Assembly (NCBI GenBank): GCA_963751105.1
Contig: CAVVTG010000001.1
Coordinates: 434,001 to 498,000 of the forward strand
Source of the DNA: JACVRW01 sp963751105
GTDB lineage: Bacteria; Actinomycetota; Thermoleophilia; Solirubrobacterales; Thermoleophilaceae
Reading direction: 5' to 3'
Length of the DNA stretch: 64,000 nucleotides
Shown here: positions 42,146-51,467 of the stretch, one piece after another
Layout: every line of letters begins with the position of its first letter
How positions within the stretch are numbered: the stretch's first letter is position 1
Translations under genes and position numbers: made by a program
Notes under the pieces: model-generated
Databases searched by the model: none
What the model was told of the DNA's origin: nothing
The model's input: the letters and a program-made list of their open reading frames with translations, nothing else

Positions 42146-42550
42146 CTACTCGTCGGTCGGCGGGGCGTCGGCCGCGGCGCGGGCCGCCACCTTGGTGTCC
42201 TGCGCCTCGCGATCCTCGCGGCGGCGGGCTGACTGGTGGTCGGGCGCCGCCGGAACGGGCTGGTCGGTCCTTGCCTTGATGATCCGGAAGCGCAGGACGG
42301 CGTCCAGGATGCGCAGGCGCTGGTTGAGGCGATCGAGGACGGCGTTGTCGCCCTCGAACTGGTAGAGGCGGTACTCGGCCTCGGGCCGGTGATCGATCTC
42401 GTAGGCCATGCGCCGTTGGCCCCAGTCGTACGTGCCGACCAGGGTTCCGCCCGTGCTCATCAGCGACTCGGCCTCGGCGACGGCGGCGGTGCGCCGCTCC
42501 TCCGGAGCGTTCGGGTCGATGAGCAGCATGAGGTCGTAGAGGCCTGCCAT
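42146..42550 (-). CDS. rpsF: 30S ribosomal protein S6
   Basis: This 134-residue protein has the S6 fold in residues 1-100: MAGLYDLMLLIDPNAPEERR, the DWGQRRMAYEIDHRPEAEYRL segment and LRILDAVLRFRIIKA. The tail of about 30 residues is charged and alanine-rich, a common extension. It begins the conserved leftward group rpsF-ssb-rpsR-rplI-dnaB. The start lies beside a rightward hypothetical gene. Confidence 0.95.
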   Translation of the reverse strand: MAGLYDLMLLIDPNAPEERRTAAVAEAESLMSTGGTLVGTYDWGQRRMAYEIDHRPEAEYRLYQFEGDNAVLDRLNQRLRILDAVLRFRIIKARTDQPVPAAPDHQSARRREDREAQDTKVAARAAADAPPTDE

Positions 42551-42626
42551 GGAGACGCCGCAGGTTAGCAGCGGGTTCTGGCCGCGGACGGGGGCGAGAG
42601 CCGCCGCGCAGCCGCTTCAAGGAGAC

Positions 42627-43124
42627 GTGTACCGGTGGCGAGCGGGCGGCGTCCCGGCGCTGCTGCGCCGGGTCCGATGGGGCAACGTGGGGTGGCTGAT
42701 CGCCCTGCTCGCCGCCGGTGCGCTGTTCCTGACGGGCGGTCCCGGACGATCGGAGCCGGGGGAGGTGCCGGCGCCACGGGAGCCGGGGCCGGTTGACGCC
42801 GGGGATGAGCGGCCCCAGAAGCGGACGCGCGGGGACGCGACGCGGTCGCGAAGGGAGGGCCGTCCGGCGCAGCGCGGAGATACTCGTCGCCGGCGTCGCG
42901 TGTCGCGCGGCCCGCCGCAGGGCCGCGCCAGTGGGCCCGAGCGCAGCGGCACTCGAACTGCAGCAGTGAGGGAGCGTGTATCCGGAGGTGGTCCGGCTGA
43001 GCTACCCGCATCCCCGGCACCGTCACCGGTCCCTGCTTCACCGCTGCCTCTCCCGACAGCCCTGCCGCCACCGCTCGCCGCCCCGCCCGCGGGCGAGTTC
43101 GGGCCGGAGCGACGTTCTCCCTAG
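42627..43124 (+). CDS. Single-pass membrane protein with proline- and arginine-rich tail, unknown
   Basis: This predicted 165-residue protein starts with GTG and has a basic N-terminus followed by one membrane helix (VGWLIALLAAGALFLTGG). The rest is low-complexity: first rich in R, E and G, then in P, S and A. The membrane segment and the AAGGAG before the start support a gene, but the tail composition is unusual and could be partly non-coding. An ATG at 42549 would give a longer form. No family is recognised. Confidence 0.45.
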   Translation: MYRWRAGGVPALLRRVRWGNVGWLIALLAAGALFLTGGPGRSEPGEVPAPREPGPVDAGDERPQKRTRGDATRSRREGRPAQRGDTRRRRRVSRGPPQGRASGPERSGTRTAAVRERVSGGGPAELPASPAPSPVPASPLPLPTALPPPLAAPPAGEFGPERRSP

Positions 43125-43202
43125 CAATCCTGCCCTGTACTGCTCACGGCGGTACAAAGCAGGACGGCGCCGATCCCTGCGGAGCGGCCTGCGGAGTGGC
43201 CC

Positions 43203-44663
43203 CTAGCCCGCTACCGGCGCCCGGCCCTGCCGCTTGGCCTCGATGTCCGCCAGCTGGTCGTCGACCCAGTCGCCGGGGTCGCGGGCGGTGACGATCCGCT
43301 TGAGGCCCTGAGCTCGCCAGGAACGCTCCTCGGCCGACATGGTCAGCGCCTTATGGATGGCGTCCGCCTGGTCCTGGACGTCGAAGGGGTTGACCGAGAG
43401 GGCGAACTCGGCCAGCTCCTCGTGGGCACCGGTGTTCTCCGAGAGCAGCGACACGCCGTTGCGCTCGTTGACCAGGGGACCCTCCTTGGCGATCAGGTTC
43501 ATGCCGTCGAACATCGCGTTGACCATCAGGAGGTCGTAGTGCTTATAGGCCGAGATGGCCTCTTCGAGGTTCTCGCGCAGCCGCAGCTCGATGGGCATCC
43601 AGTCGGTGGTGCCGTGGCGGTGGTTGACCACCGCGACCAGCGCCTCGATGCGCTCGAGATACTCGGCGTACTCGGGCACGTCCTGACGCGACGGGATCAG
43701 GTGGGCGATGAAGGTCACCTGCTCCTTGAACTCCGGATGCTGCTCCAGGAAGAGGTCGAAGGCGGTGAAGCCGCGCAGCACGTTCTTCGACAGATCGGCG
43801 CGGTCGACCCGGAGGATCAGGTGCTCGCGCCGGCGCCGGATGATCTCGCGCTCGTACTGGTGCACCGCGGGACGCTGGGCGGTCTTGTGGAAGGTCTCGG
43901 CCGAGATCGGCAGCGGATACGAGCGGACCCAGACATCGCGTCCGTCGAAGCGGACGATGCCCGCCTCCTCGTCCACCTCGAGGTCGAACAGCTCGCGGCA
44001 GCAGAGCAGGAAGTTGCGCCTGTACGAGCGAGTGTGGAAGGCGATGATGTCGTTGGCGAGGATGCCCTCGAAGATGTCCTCGCGCATGTCCGAGGGCAGT
44101 ACGCGCCAGGCGTCCGGCTGCGTCCACGGGATGTGGACGAAGTGGTGGAGGAACAGGTCCGGCCGCTCACGGCGGATGAACTTGGGGGTGAGGTAAAGGT
44201 GATAGTCGTGGAGCATCACCACGGCCTCGCCGTCGCCGACCTCGTCCAGCACCGCTCGCGCCAGGTCCTCGTTGACGACGCAGTAGCCGTTCTCGTAGGC
44301 GTCGACCTCGTGACGACGGATGTCGGGTGCGTTCGAGAGGTCCCAGAGGTAGTGCTGGATGAACCACAGCAGCGGGTTGGCGATGACGTTGTAGAAGCCC
44401 TCGTAGGCTTCCGCGTCGCTGGCCACGAGCTTGATCCGGTAGGTGTCGCCGTCGAGCTCGACCTCGAACGAGCCGCCGTCGTGCTGCTCGGAGGCCTCGA
44501 TGTCGCCGTCGGTCATGGCCGAGGCCACCCAGACGGCGTCGCGATGATGGACGAGACCCTGTAGCGCCGTGACCAGGCCACCCCCACCCCTGCTCACGTT
44601 CCCGTTCTCGAAGGTGGCGGGGCCACGATTCGAGACGAGGACGAGAGGGATGTCGGGCTTCAC
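43203..44663 (-). CDS. otsA: GT20 family glycosyltransferase, alpha,alpha-trehalose-phosphate synthase-like
   Basis: The family transfers glucose from a nucleotide sugar to glucose 6-phosphate. The 486-residue GT-B protein has LVSNRGPATFENG, a glycine-rich SRGGGGLVTALQGL, MLHDYHLYLTPKFIRRERPD, FVHIPWTQPDAWRVLP and FHTRSYRRNFL. The donor-site block VDRADLSKNVLRGFTAFD has SKN where Escherichia coli OtsA has S/T-K-G. NAMFDGMNLIAKEGPLVNE and LSENTGAHEEL close the donor site. No otsB phosphatase gene is present nearby, and the gene follows a TreT-like gene with a four-base overlap. The acceptor may therefore differ from the classical one. Confidence 0.8.
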   Translation of the reverse strand: MKPDIPLVLVSNRGPATFENGNVSRGGGGLVTALQGLVHHRDAVWVASAMTDGDIEASEQHDGGSFEVELDGDTYRIKLVASDAEAYEGFYNVIANPLLWFIQHYLWDLSNAPDIRRHEVDAYENGYCVVNEDLARAVLDEVGDGEAVVMLHDYHLYLTPKFIRRERPDLFLHHFVHIPWTQPDAWRVLPSDMREDIFEGILANDIIAFHTRSYRRNFLLCCRELFDLEVDEEAGIVRFDGRDVWVRSYPLPISAETFHKTAQRPAVHQYEREIIRRRREHLILRVDRADLSKNVLRGFTAFDLFLEQHPEFKEQVTFIAHLIPSRQDVPEYAEYLERIEALVAVVNHRHGTTDWMPIELRLRENLEEAISAYKHYDLLMVNAMFDGMNLIAKEGPLVNERNGVSLLSENTGAHEELAEFALSVNPFDVQDQADAIHKALTMSAEERSWRAQGLKRIVTARDPGDWVDDQLADIEAKRQGRAPVAG

Positions 44664-45898
44664 TTGCGCTCGCTGAAGAGCCTAAGCCAATCGCGCAGCA
44701 GCCGTGGGGTGAGGAAATGGGCGCGCACGTGCTCCTTGCCGGTGCGGCCGAGCTGCTTGCCCAGGTCGGGCTCGCGCAGGATCCGCAGCGAGCGGTCGGC
44801 GCACTCCTCGGGCGAGTTGACCAGGAAGCCGGTCTGGCCGTCCTGGACCTGGAGCGGTATCCCGCCGACGTTTCCGCCGATGAACGGGCGTCCCTTCCAC
44901 AGCGCCTCGGAGACCGTGAGGCCGAAGCCCTCGCGGGTGGACTTCTGGATCACCACGTCCGCTTGCGACTGGAAGGCGTTGACCTCGATCGCGCCCACGT
45001 TGTTGAAGTTGTTGAGGATGTGGATGTCGGGATCGCCGTCGGCGTGGGCCATCGTCGAGTTGAAGAACTCCCAGCCCTCGGGGTCGTCCGTGGCCATCGA
45101 GCCGATCAGGGCCAGCTGAACCTCCGGCATCTCCTGCTTGACCAGCCGGTACGCGTCGATCACGCCGATCGGGTCCTTCCACGGATCGAAGCGCGACACC
45201 TGGCACATCAGCGGGCGATCGACGTCGATCCCGAACTGGTCGCAGACGAACGCCGCGTCCTCGGGCGACAGCGCCATGTTCTTCGGCGAGAGTGGATCGA
45301 TGGCCGGCGGGCAGATGACCACGCCCCCGGAGGCGCCGTCCAGCCCCTCGGGCACGTAGGCCGGCACGTGCCAGACCGTGTGGTCGTAGTCGTGGATCAG
45401 CGGGACGATTCGCTCGATCGCCTCCGGATTGGGCGTGGAGAGATCGATGTGGCAGCGCCAGACCCAGGTCTTGGCCTTGTCCGGCACGAGACGCTTGATC
45501 CCGGCCGGCTGCGGGTCGTGGATGATGATCACGTCCCAGTCGCCGGCGATCTCCGAGGCGTTCATCTCGTTGTAGCGGAAGTAGACCTCCCACTCCTCCT
45601 CCGTGAGCGACTCCGGATGGCCCTGCAGCGCGTTGTGGAGACGCTTGGTCGCGTTGTAGAACTCCTCGCGCCCGAGCATCACCTGCCATTCGGCCGAGAT
45701 GCCGGCGTCGTTCATCAGCGGGATGAGGGTGTAGAGGATCTCCGAGACCCCGCCGCCGAAGGCGGTGGCCGAGACGTGCAGGACCCGCAGGCCCTGTAGC
45801 TCCTCGGCCAGGTCCCGAATCTCCTTGACGAGCGGCCTTCCGACCAGGTGCGTGTAGTCGGCCAGGCTCTTGCTGCCTACGGAAATCGGCTGAAGCAC
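44660..45898 (-). CDS. treT: TreT-like trehalose synthase (GT4 glycosyltransferase)
   Basis: TreT makes trehalose directly from NDP-glucose and glucose. The 412-residue GT4 protein starts with a region including GLRVLHVSATAFGGGVSEIL. It has VIIIHDPQPAGIKRLVP, WVWRCHIDLSTPNPEA, VSRFDPWKDPIGVIDAYRLV and STREGFGLTVSEALWKGRP with the EX7E-like donor motif. GNVGGIPLQVQDGQTGFLV follows. The length and the HDPQPAG and WRCHID motifs match the TreT group. It lies in a tightly packed operon between an anti-sigma-like gene (nine bases) and the GT20 gene. Confidence 0.85.
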   Translation of the reverse strand: MLQPISVGSKSLADYTHLVGRPLVKEIRDLAEELQGLRVLHVSATAFGGGVSEILYTLIPLMNDAGISAEWQVMLGREEFYNATKRLHNALQGHPESLTEEEWEVYFRYNEMNASEIAGDWDVIIIHDPQPAGIKRLVPDKAKTWVWRCHIDLSTPNPEAIERIVPLIHDYDHTVWHVPAYVPEGLDGASGGVVICPPAIDPLSPKNMALSPEDAAFVCDQFGIDVDRPLMCQVSRFDPWKDPIGVIDAYRLVKQEMPEVQLALIGSMATDDPEGWEFFNSTMAHADGDPDIHILNNFNNVGAIEVNAFQSQADVVIQKSTREGFGLTVSEALWKGRPFIGGNVGGIPLQVQDGQTGFLVNSPEECADRSLRILREPDLGKQLGRTGKEHVRAHFLTPRLLRDWLRLFSERK

Positions 45899-45907
45899 GC
45901 GGCCAGA

Positions 45908-46330
45908 CTACTCGGCGGGAACGCTCAGATACTTGATCAGCCTGGTCTGGCCAGAGGAGAACGTCGAATCGTCGACCGTGGCGTCGATGATCGCGCGGCT
46001 GAGCTCCTGTTCGCTCGCCGCCACGGGCCCCGCCGGTCCCTCCAGGTCCATGAGCAGCCGGTCGTCGGTGAGACGAAAGGAGAAGCTCAGCCGGGACTCG
46101 TCGTCGAGCGGCCGTGACTCGTCGACGAAGTCGTTGGCGGCCTCGGTGATCGCCAGCTTGAGATCGGCCACCTCCTCCGGCGACAGCGGGGTGAGGCGAC
46201 ATACCGCCGAAAGGGCGAGACGAGCCAGGACCAAGTAGTCCGGCCGGGCCGGGATGGTCAGCGAGACATCTCGGCTCTCGGTTGCTTGTGAGGCCTCCAA
46301 TTCGCTTTGCACCCTACCCGGAACCGGCAC
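45908..46330 (-). CDS. RsbW-like anti-sigma regulatory factor with eroded ATP site
   Basis: This 140-residue protein resembles the GHKL ATPase anti-sigma factors (RsbW/SpoIIAB). The N-box is seen as ADLKLAITEAANDF (about 55-68). The expected D-x-G-x-G box is altered to DLEGPAGP, and a clear G2 box is missing, so kinase activity is doubtful. The order htrA - this gene - treT, with gaps of 23 and 9 bases, places it in a stress operon. The GTG at 46330 was taken as start; a second GTG at 46312 is equally possible. Its antagonist could be the STAS protein at 30.9 kb. Confidence 0.7.
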   Translation of the reverse strand: MPVPGRVQSELEASQATESRDVSLTIPARPDYLVLARLALSAVCRLTPLSPEEVADLKLAITEAANDFVDESRPLDDESRLSFSFRLTDDRLLMDLEGPAGPVAASEQELSRAIIDATVDDSTFSSGQTRLIKYLSVPAE

Positions 46331-46353
46331 TAATTCTGCACCTATCCGTCCGG

Positions 46354-47522
<1,169 letters not shown>

Positions 47523-47526
<4 letters not shown>

Positions 47527-48953
47527 CGCGGGTTCCCGTCGGAGGGCAGGCGCAGCCGGAACGCGGTGCTGCGATCGCCGCCGTCCAGGACCAGCCGGCC
47601 GTCCATGCGCTCGGCCAGCTCGCGCGCGATGGCGAGGCCGAGACCGGCGCCGCGAGCGGCGTCGCCGGTGTAGAAGCGCTCGAAGGCCTTCTCGTGCGAG
47701 CCGGCCGGCAGGCCGGGGCCGTAATCGGCCACCGTAAGCTCGGCGGCCCCGTTGTCGCGGTGCGCGCTCACGGTGACGTCAGTGCCCTCCGGCGTGTGGC
47801 GGAGGGCGTTGTCCATGAGAATACGCATGATCTGGGCCACCCGCTCACGGTCACAGTGCGCCAGCGGCCCGGTCTCCGGCACCTGCATGAGGACGTTCGT
47901 GCCGTGCTGGGAGAGCGCCGGGCGGAACTCGCCCACCACCGAGCGGGTGAGCTCGGCCAGGTCGACCGGCTCGGTCTGCAGCTCCATGGCGCCGGCGTCG
48001 AGGCGCGACAGGTCGAGCAGGTCCACGGACAGCTTTCGCAGGCGGGCCACCTGCTCGCTCATCGTGTCGATGAACTCGCGCCGGGTCGCGTCGTCGAGAT
48101 CCTCGTCCTGCAGCAGCTCCACGAAGCCCGCAAGCGAGAAGATGGGCGTGCGCAGCTCGTGCGAGGCGGTGGCGATGAACTCCTTGCGGGCTATGTCGAC
48201 TTCGCGCAGCTGGCGCTGCATGTCGTTGAAGGTGCGGGTGAGCTGCCCGAGCTCGTCCTCCGAGTCCACCGGCAGCGGCTCCTGGAAGTGGCCGCGGGCC
48301 ACGTCGGCGGCAGCGCGCTCCACCCGACGCACGCGGCCGGCCAGCCGCCGGGCCACGACCCAGCCCCCGATCAGCGCGATCAGCAGCGCTGCGCCGGTGG
48401 CCCACAGCACGCGGTCGCGGATGAAGGAGACGGTCTCGGCCACCTCCCGGAAATCGCGCGAGAAGACGGCCACCCACTCCGGGTTCTTCCGCGGCAGAGG
48501 CTGGGCGACGATGCCGATGTCGTCGCCCGCGAAGATGCTGAAGCCGCTCTGCTGCTCCTCGGTGCGCACCGCCTTTCGCGCGAGGTCGTAGGCGCGCGGG
48601 AAGGCGAGCCGGGCGCCCGAGTCGGTGCGCGGGAAGAAGCTCAGACCGCGCCGGTCGAGCTGGCGGCCCTCGGGATCCTCACGGACGGTCAGGAGCGTCA
48701 GGCGGGCGTCGATGCTCTCGGCCAGCGCCCGCACCTGCCGGTCGAGGTCCGGCTGGTCGGAGTCGCCCACCTGCAGCCGGCGCAGCGTGCCCGTGGATGC
48801 CGTGGCCACCAGCTCCAGGTCGCGCAGGCGGCGCTCCTCCAGGCTCGACTCGGGCTGGGTGACCACGTAGAAGTAGATGACGCCGAAGGCCGCGGCCGTG
48901 ATCAGGAAGAACAGCAGTGCGACCTTGTTGCCGAGCGACCTGATGCGCCTCAC
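47523..48953 (-). CDS. Sensor histidine kinase
   Basis: This 476-residue class I kinase has a membrane helix at about 10-31, an extracytoplasmic sensor region to about 182, and a second helix at about 184-202. A HAMP domain and the dimerisation domain with phosphoacceptor H265 in ATASHELRTPIFSLAGF follow. The ATPase domain has the N-box MDNALRHTPEGTDV, the G1 box DYGPGLP and the G2 box GAGLGLAI. Overlaps with the response regulator gene upstream and htrA downstream show one transcription unit. The signal is unknown; co-expression with HtrA suggests envelope stress. Confidence 0.92.
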
Positions 48954-49651
48954 CCGTCCTGAAAGCGGTACCCCACGCCGCGCACCGTGAGGATGAGCTC
49001 GGGGGTCTTCGGCTCCGACTCGAGCTTCTCGCGCAGGTGCCTGATGTGGACGTCGATGGTGCGCGGGTCGCGGTACGAGGCGTCGCCCCACACTCCCTCG
49101 AGCAGCATGGTGCGGCTGAACACCCGCCCGGGAGTGCGAGCCAGAGCGGCCAGGATCTCGAACTCCACGTAGGTGAGCCGCACCGCCTCGGCGCGGACCT
49201 GGACGAGGCGCTTCTCGAAGTCGATGCGCAGGTCGCCCGCCTCGATCGGCTCCTCGAAGCGCTCCTCGGGAGCCGTCAGCGCGGCGCGCCGCAGCACCGC
49301 CCGCACCCGGCTGCGGAACTCGCGCACCGAGAACGGCTTGGTGATGTAGTCGTCCGCGCCGAGCTCGAGGCCGAGCACCATGTCCGTCTCCTCGACCTTG
49401 GCCGTGAGCATGATGATGGGCACGGTGCTGCGCGAGCGGATCTCCCGGCAGACCTCGAAGCCGTCTCGTCGCGGCATCATCACGTCGAGCACCACGAGGT
49501 CGAAGTCGTCCTCGCTCAACCGGTCGAGCGCCTCCTGGCCGTCGAGCGCGGGCACGACGTCGTAGCCCTCCTTGCGCAGCGGGTAGGTCAGGAGCTTCTG
49601 TACCGCGTCCTCGTCGTCCACGAGCAGGATGCGGGGTGCTGAGGCGCTCAC
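48950..49651 (-). CDS. OmpR/PhoB family response regulator
   Basis: This 233-residue regulator has a receiver domain (RILLVDDEDAVQKLL; phosphoacceptor D56 in LVVLDVMMP; KPFSVREFRSRV) and a winged-helix output domain (VRLTYVEFEILAALARTPGR, RTIDVHIRHLREKLE, RGVGYRFQDG). The GTG at 49651 is preceded at seven bases by TACAAT on the minus strand and no separate ribosome binding site, so the mRNA is probably leaderless. The stop overlaps the kinase start. It is the first gene of the six-gene stress operon. Confidence 0.92.
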   Translation of the reverse strand: MSASAPRILLVDDEDAVQKLLTYPLRKEGYDVVPALDGQEALDRLSEDDFDLVVLDVMMPRRDGFEVCREIRSRSTVPIIMLTAKVEETDMVLGLELGADDYITKPFSVREFRSRVRAVLRRAALTAPEERFEEPIEAGDLRIDFEKRLVQVRAEAVRLTYVEFEILAALARTPGRVFSRTMLLEGVWGDASYRDPRTIDVHIRHLREKLESEPKTPELILTVRGVGYRFQDG

Positions 49652-49658
49652 CTTCGGA

Positions 49659-49668
49659 ATTGTAGGTT
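49659..49668. promoter_or_regulatory. Overlapping divergent -10 elements
   Basis: TACAAT on the minus strand (49659-49664) and TAGGTT on the plus strand (49663-49668) overlap by two bases. They lie seven bases before the response regulator GTG and eight bases before the GTG of the M28-like gene. The two promoters would exclude each other's polymerase. Confidence 0.5.
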
Positions 49669-49676
49669 GAGCGGGA

Positions 49677-51452
49677 GTGATCGAGGCGCGGGTGTACAGG
49701 GCTGCCTTCATCCCGGCGCTGCTGGCGGTGGTGCTGGCGATGTTCTCGTTCCAGTCGCGCCCCTCCCCCCTGCCGCAGGGCCTGGCCGCCGATGTGCTGT
49801 TCGACGGGGCCGAGGCGGCGGGTCTGGCCGCTCGCATCGCCACCGACCGGCCCGACCGGCGCGCGGGCGGGCCGGGGGACGCGGCGACGGCGGATCTGGT
49901 GGCGCAGCGGCTCGACACGAGCGGCTTTCAGGTGGAGCGCCAGGGCTTCACCCACGCCGGCGAGCGGCTGGAGAACGTGATCGGCCGCCGGGCCGGATCG
50001 TCCCGTCGTCAGATCGTGGTCGTAGCCGCCCGGGATGCCGCGGCGGTGCCGGACGCTCCCGGCAGCGCCTCTGACACCGCGGCCCTGATCGAGCTGGCGC
50101 GAGTCTTCGAGGGACGCCCTTCGCGCCGTACCCTGGTGCTGGCGTCGGTGGACGGGTCCTATCTGGGCGAGGTCGGCAGCGAGCGTCTCATCTCGGAGAT
50201 CGGCTCGCCGAGCTTCGTCGACGCCGTGATCGTCATGTCGAGCCTCGGGTCCGAGGCCGAGGACGCCTCCGTCCAGGCTTGGTCGACCGACTCCCGCCGC
50301 GCGGGCATCGGACTTCAGCGAACGGTGGAGGGCTCGATCCGCGAGGAACTGGAGCGCGCGGGCGGCGGCACCGGCCTCGTGGGGCAGCTGGCACGGCTCT
50401 CCTTCCCGTTGGGGATCGGCCCGCAGGGTGTGCTCGTCGCGGGTGGCTACGACTCGGTGCGCCTCTCGGGCAGCGGCGAGCTGCCGCCCCCGGGTGACGG
50501 GCCCGTGGAGGCGATCAGCGAGGACCGCCTAGGCGCGCTCGGCCGGGCCACTCTGCGGACGGTGACTGCGCTCGACCAGGGCCGCAGGCCCGCCCACGGC
50601 CCCGACTCCTATCTGCTGATGGTGAGCCAGGTGCTGCCCGGCTGGGTCATCTCGCTGCTCGCCGGGACCCTGCTGCTGCCGGTGGTGGTGGCCTCGGTGG
50701 ACGCGCTGGCGCGGGCCAGGCGCCGTCAGATCGACGTGCTGTTGTGGCTGCGCTTCGTGGGTGCGTGGGTGGCGCCCTTCCTGGCGGCTCTGGCCCTGGC
50801 CGAGTTGTTGGCGCTGACCGGGGCCACCCCGCCACCGCCGCCGGCCCCGGTGCCACCCGAGGTGCTGCCTCTCGACGGACCGGCGCTCGGCGTCCTCGGC
50901 GGGCTGGCGGTGGGCATGCTCCTGGCCTTTCTGCTGGCGCGCTGGCTCGCCGCCCGGCCCGATCCGACGCTCAAGCAGCCCGGCGAGCCGGGCGCGGCGG
51001 TGGCGGTGTCGCTGGCCCTGAGCCTCGGATGCATGCTCCTGTGGGCCGTCAACCCCTACGCCGGGCTGCTGGCGGTGCCGGCGGCGCACCTGTGGATGCT
51101 CGCGGTGCTCACCCGCCCGCCACCTCCTCGGCGGGGACGAATGGCCATGCTGGCCGCCGGCCTGGTGCTGCCACTGCTCGTGGGCCTCTACTACCTGTTC
51201 GCGCTCGACCTCGACCCCCTGGCGGGAGTCTGGTACCTGGTCATGCTGGTGACCGGCCACAGCCTCGGCTTCGGCCTGGCGGTGGTGGGCTGCCTGCTGC
51301 TGGGCGTGGTCTGCGCCACGGCCGAGCTGGCCTGGCGAATCCCCGAGCCGGAGCCGCCCACGCCCGAGGAGCTTGGTCCTTCCGTGTACGGGCCGGGCGC
51401 CTACGCCGGCCCGGGGTCGCTGGGAGGAACGAGCAGCGCGCTCGAGCGCTGA
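49677..51452 (+). CDS. Membrane protein with degenerate M28 peptidase-like domain
   Basis: This 591-residue protein has a membrane helix near the start (about 10-27), an extracytoplasmic domain to about 320, and seven or so membrane segments after it. The external domain follows the M28 pattern: TADLVAQRLDTSGFQVERQ, then a strand VVVAARD where active enzymes have a histidine-x-aspartate, and SASDTAALIELARVF for the metal-bridging aspartate. The catalytic E-E and final histidine are not evident, so it is probably not a peptidase. The tail is rich in P, G and Y. The function is unknown. Confidence 0.7.
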   Translation: MIEARVYRAAFIPALLAVVLAMFSFQSRPSPLPQGLAADVLFDGAEAAGLAARIATDRPDRRAGGPGDAATADLVAQRLDTSGFQVERQGFTHAGERLENVIGRRAGSSRRQIVVVAARDAAAVPDAPGSASDTAALIELARVFEGRPSRRTLVLASVDGSYLGEVGSERLISEIGSPSFVDAVIVMSSLGSEAEDASVQAWSTDSRRAGIGLQRTVEGSIREELERAGGGTGLVGQLARLSFPLGIGPQGVLVAGGYDSVRLSGSGELPPPGDGPVEAISEDRLGALGRATLRTVTALDQGRRPAHGPDSYLLMVSQVLPGWVISLLAGTLLLPVVVASVDALARARRRQIDVLLWLRFVGAWVAPFLAALALAELLALTGATPPPPPAPVPPEVLPLDGPALGVLGGLAVGMLLAFLLARWLAARPDPTLKQPGEPGAAVAVSLALSLGCMLLWAVNPYAGLLAVPAAHLWMLAVLTRPPPPRRGRMAMLAAGLVLPLLVGLYYLFALDLDPLAGVWYLVMLVTGHSLGFGLAVVGCLLLGVVCATAELAWRIPEPEPPTPEELGPSVYGPGAYAGPGSLGGTSSALER

Positions 51453-51467
51453 GGCGCCGGCGGGCGC

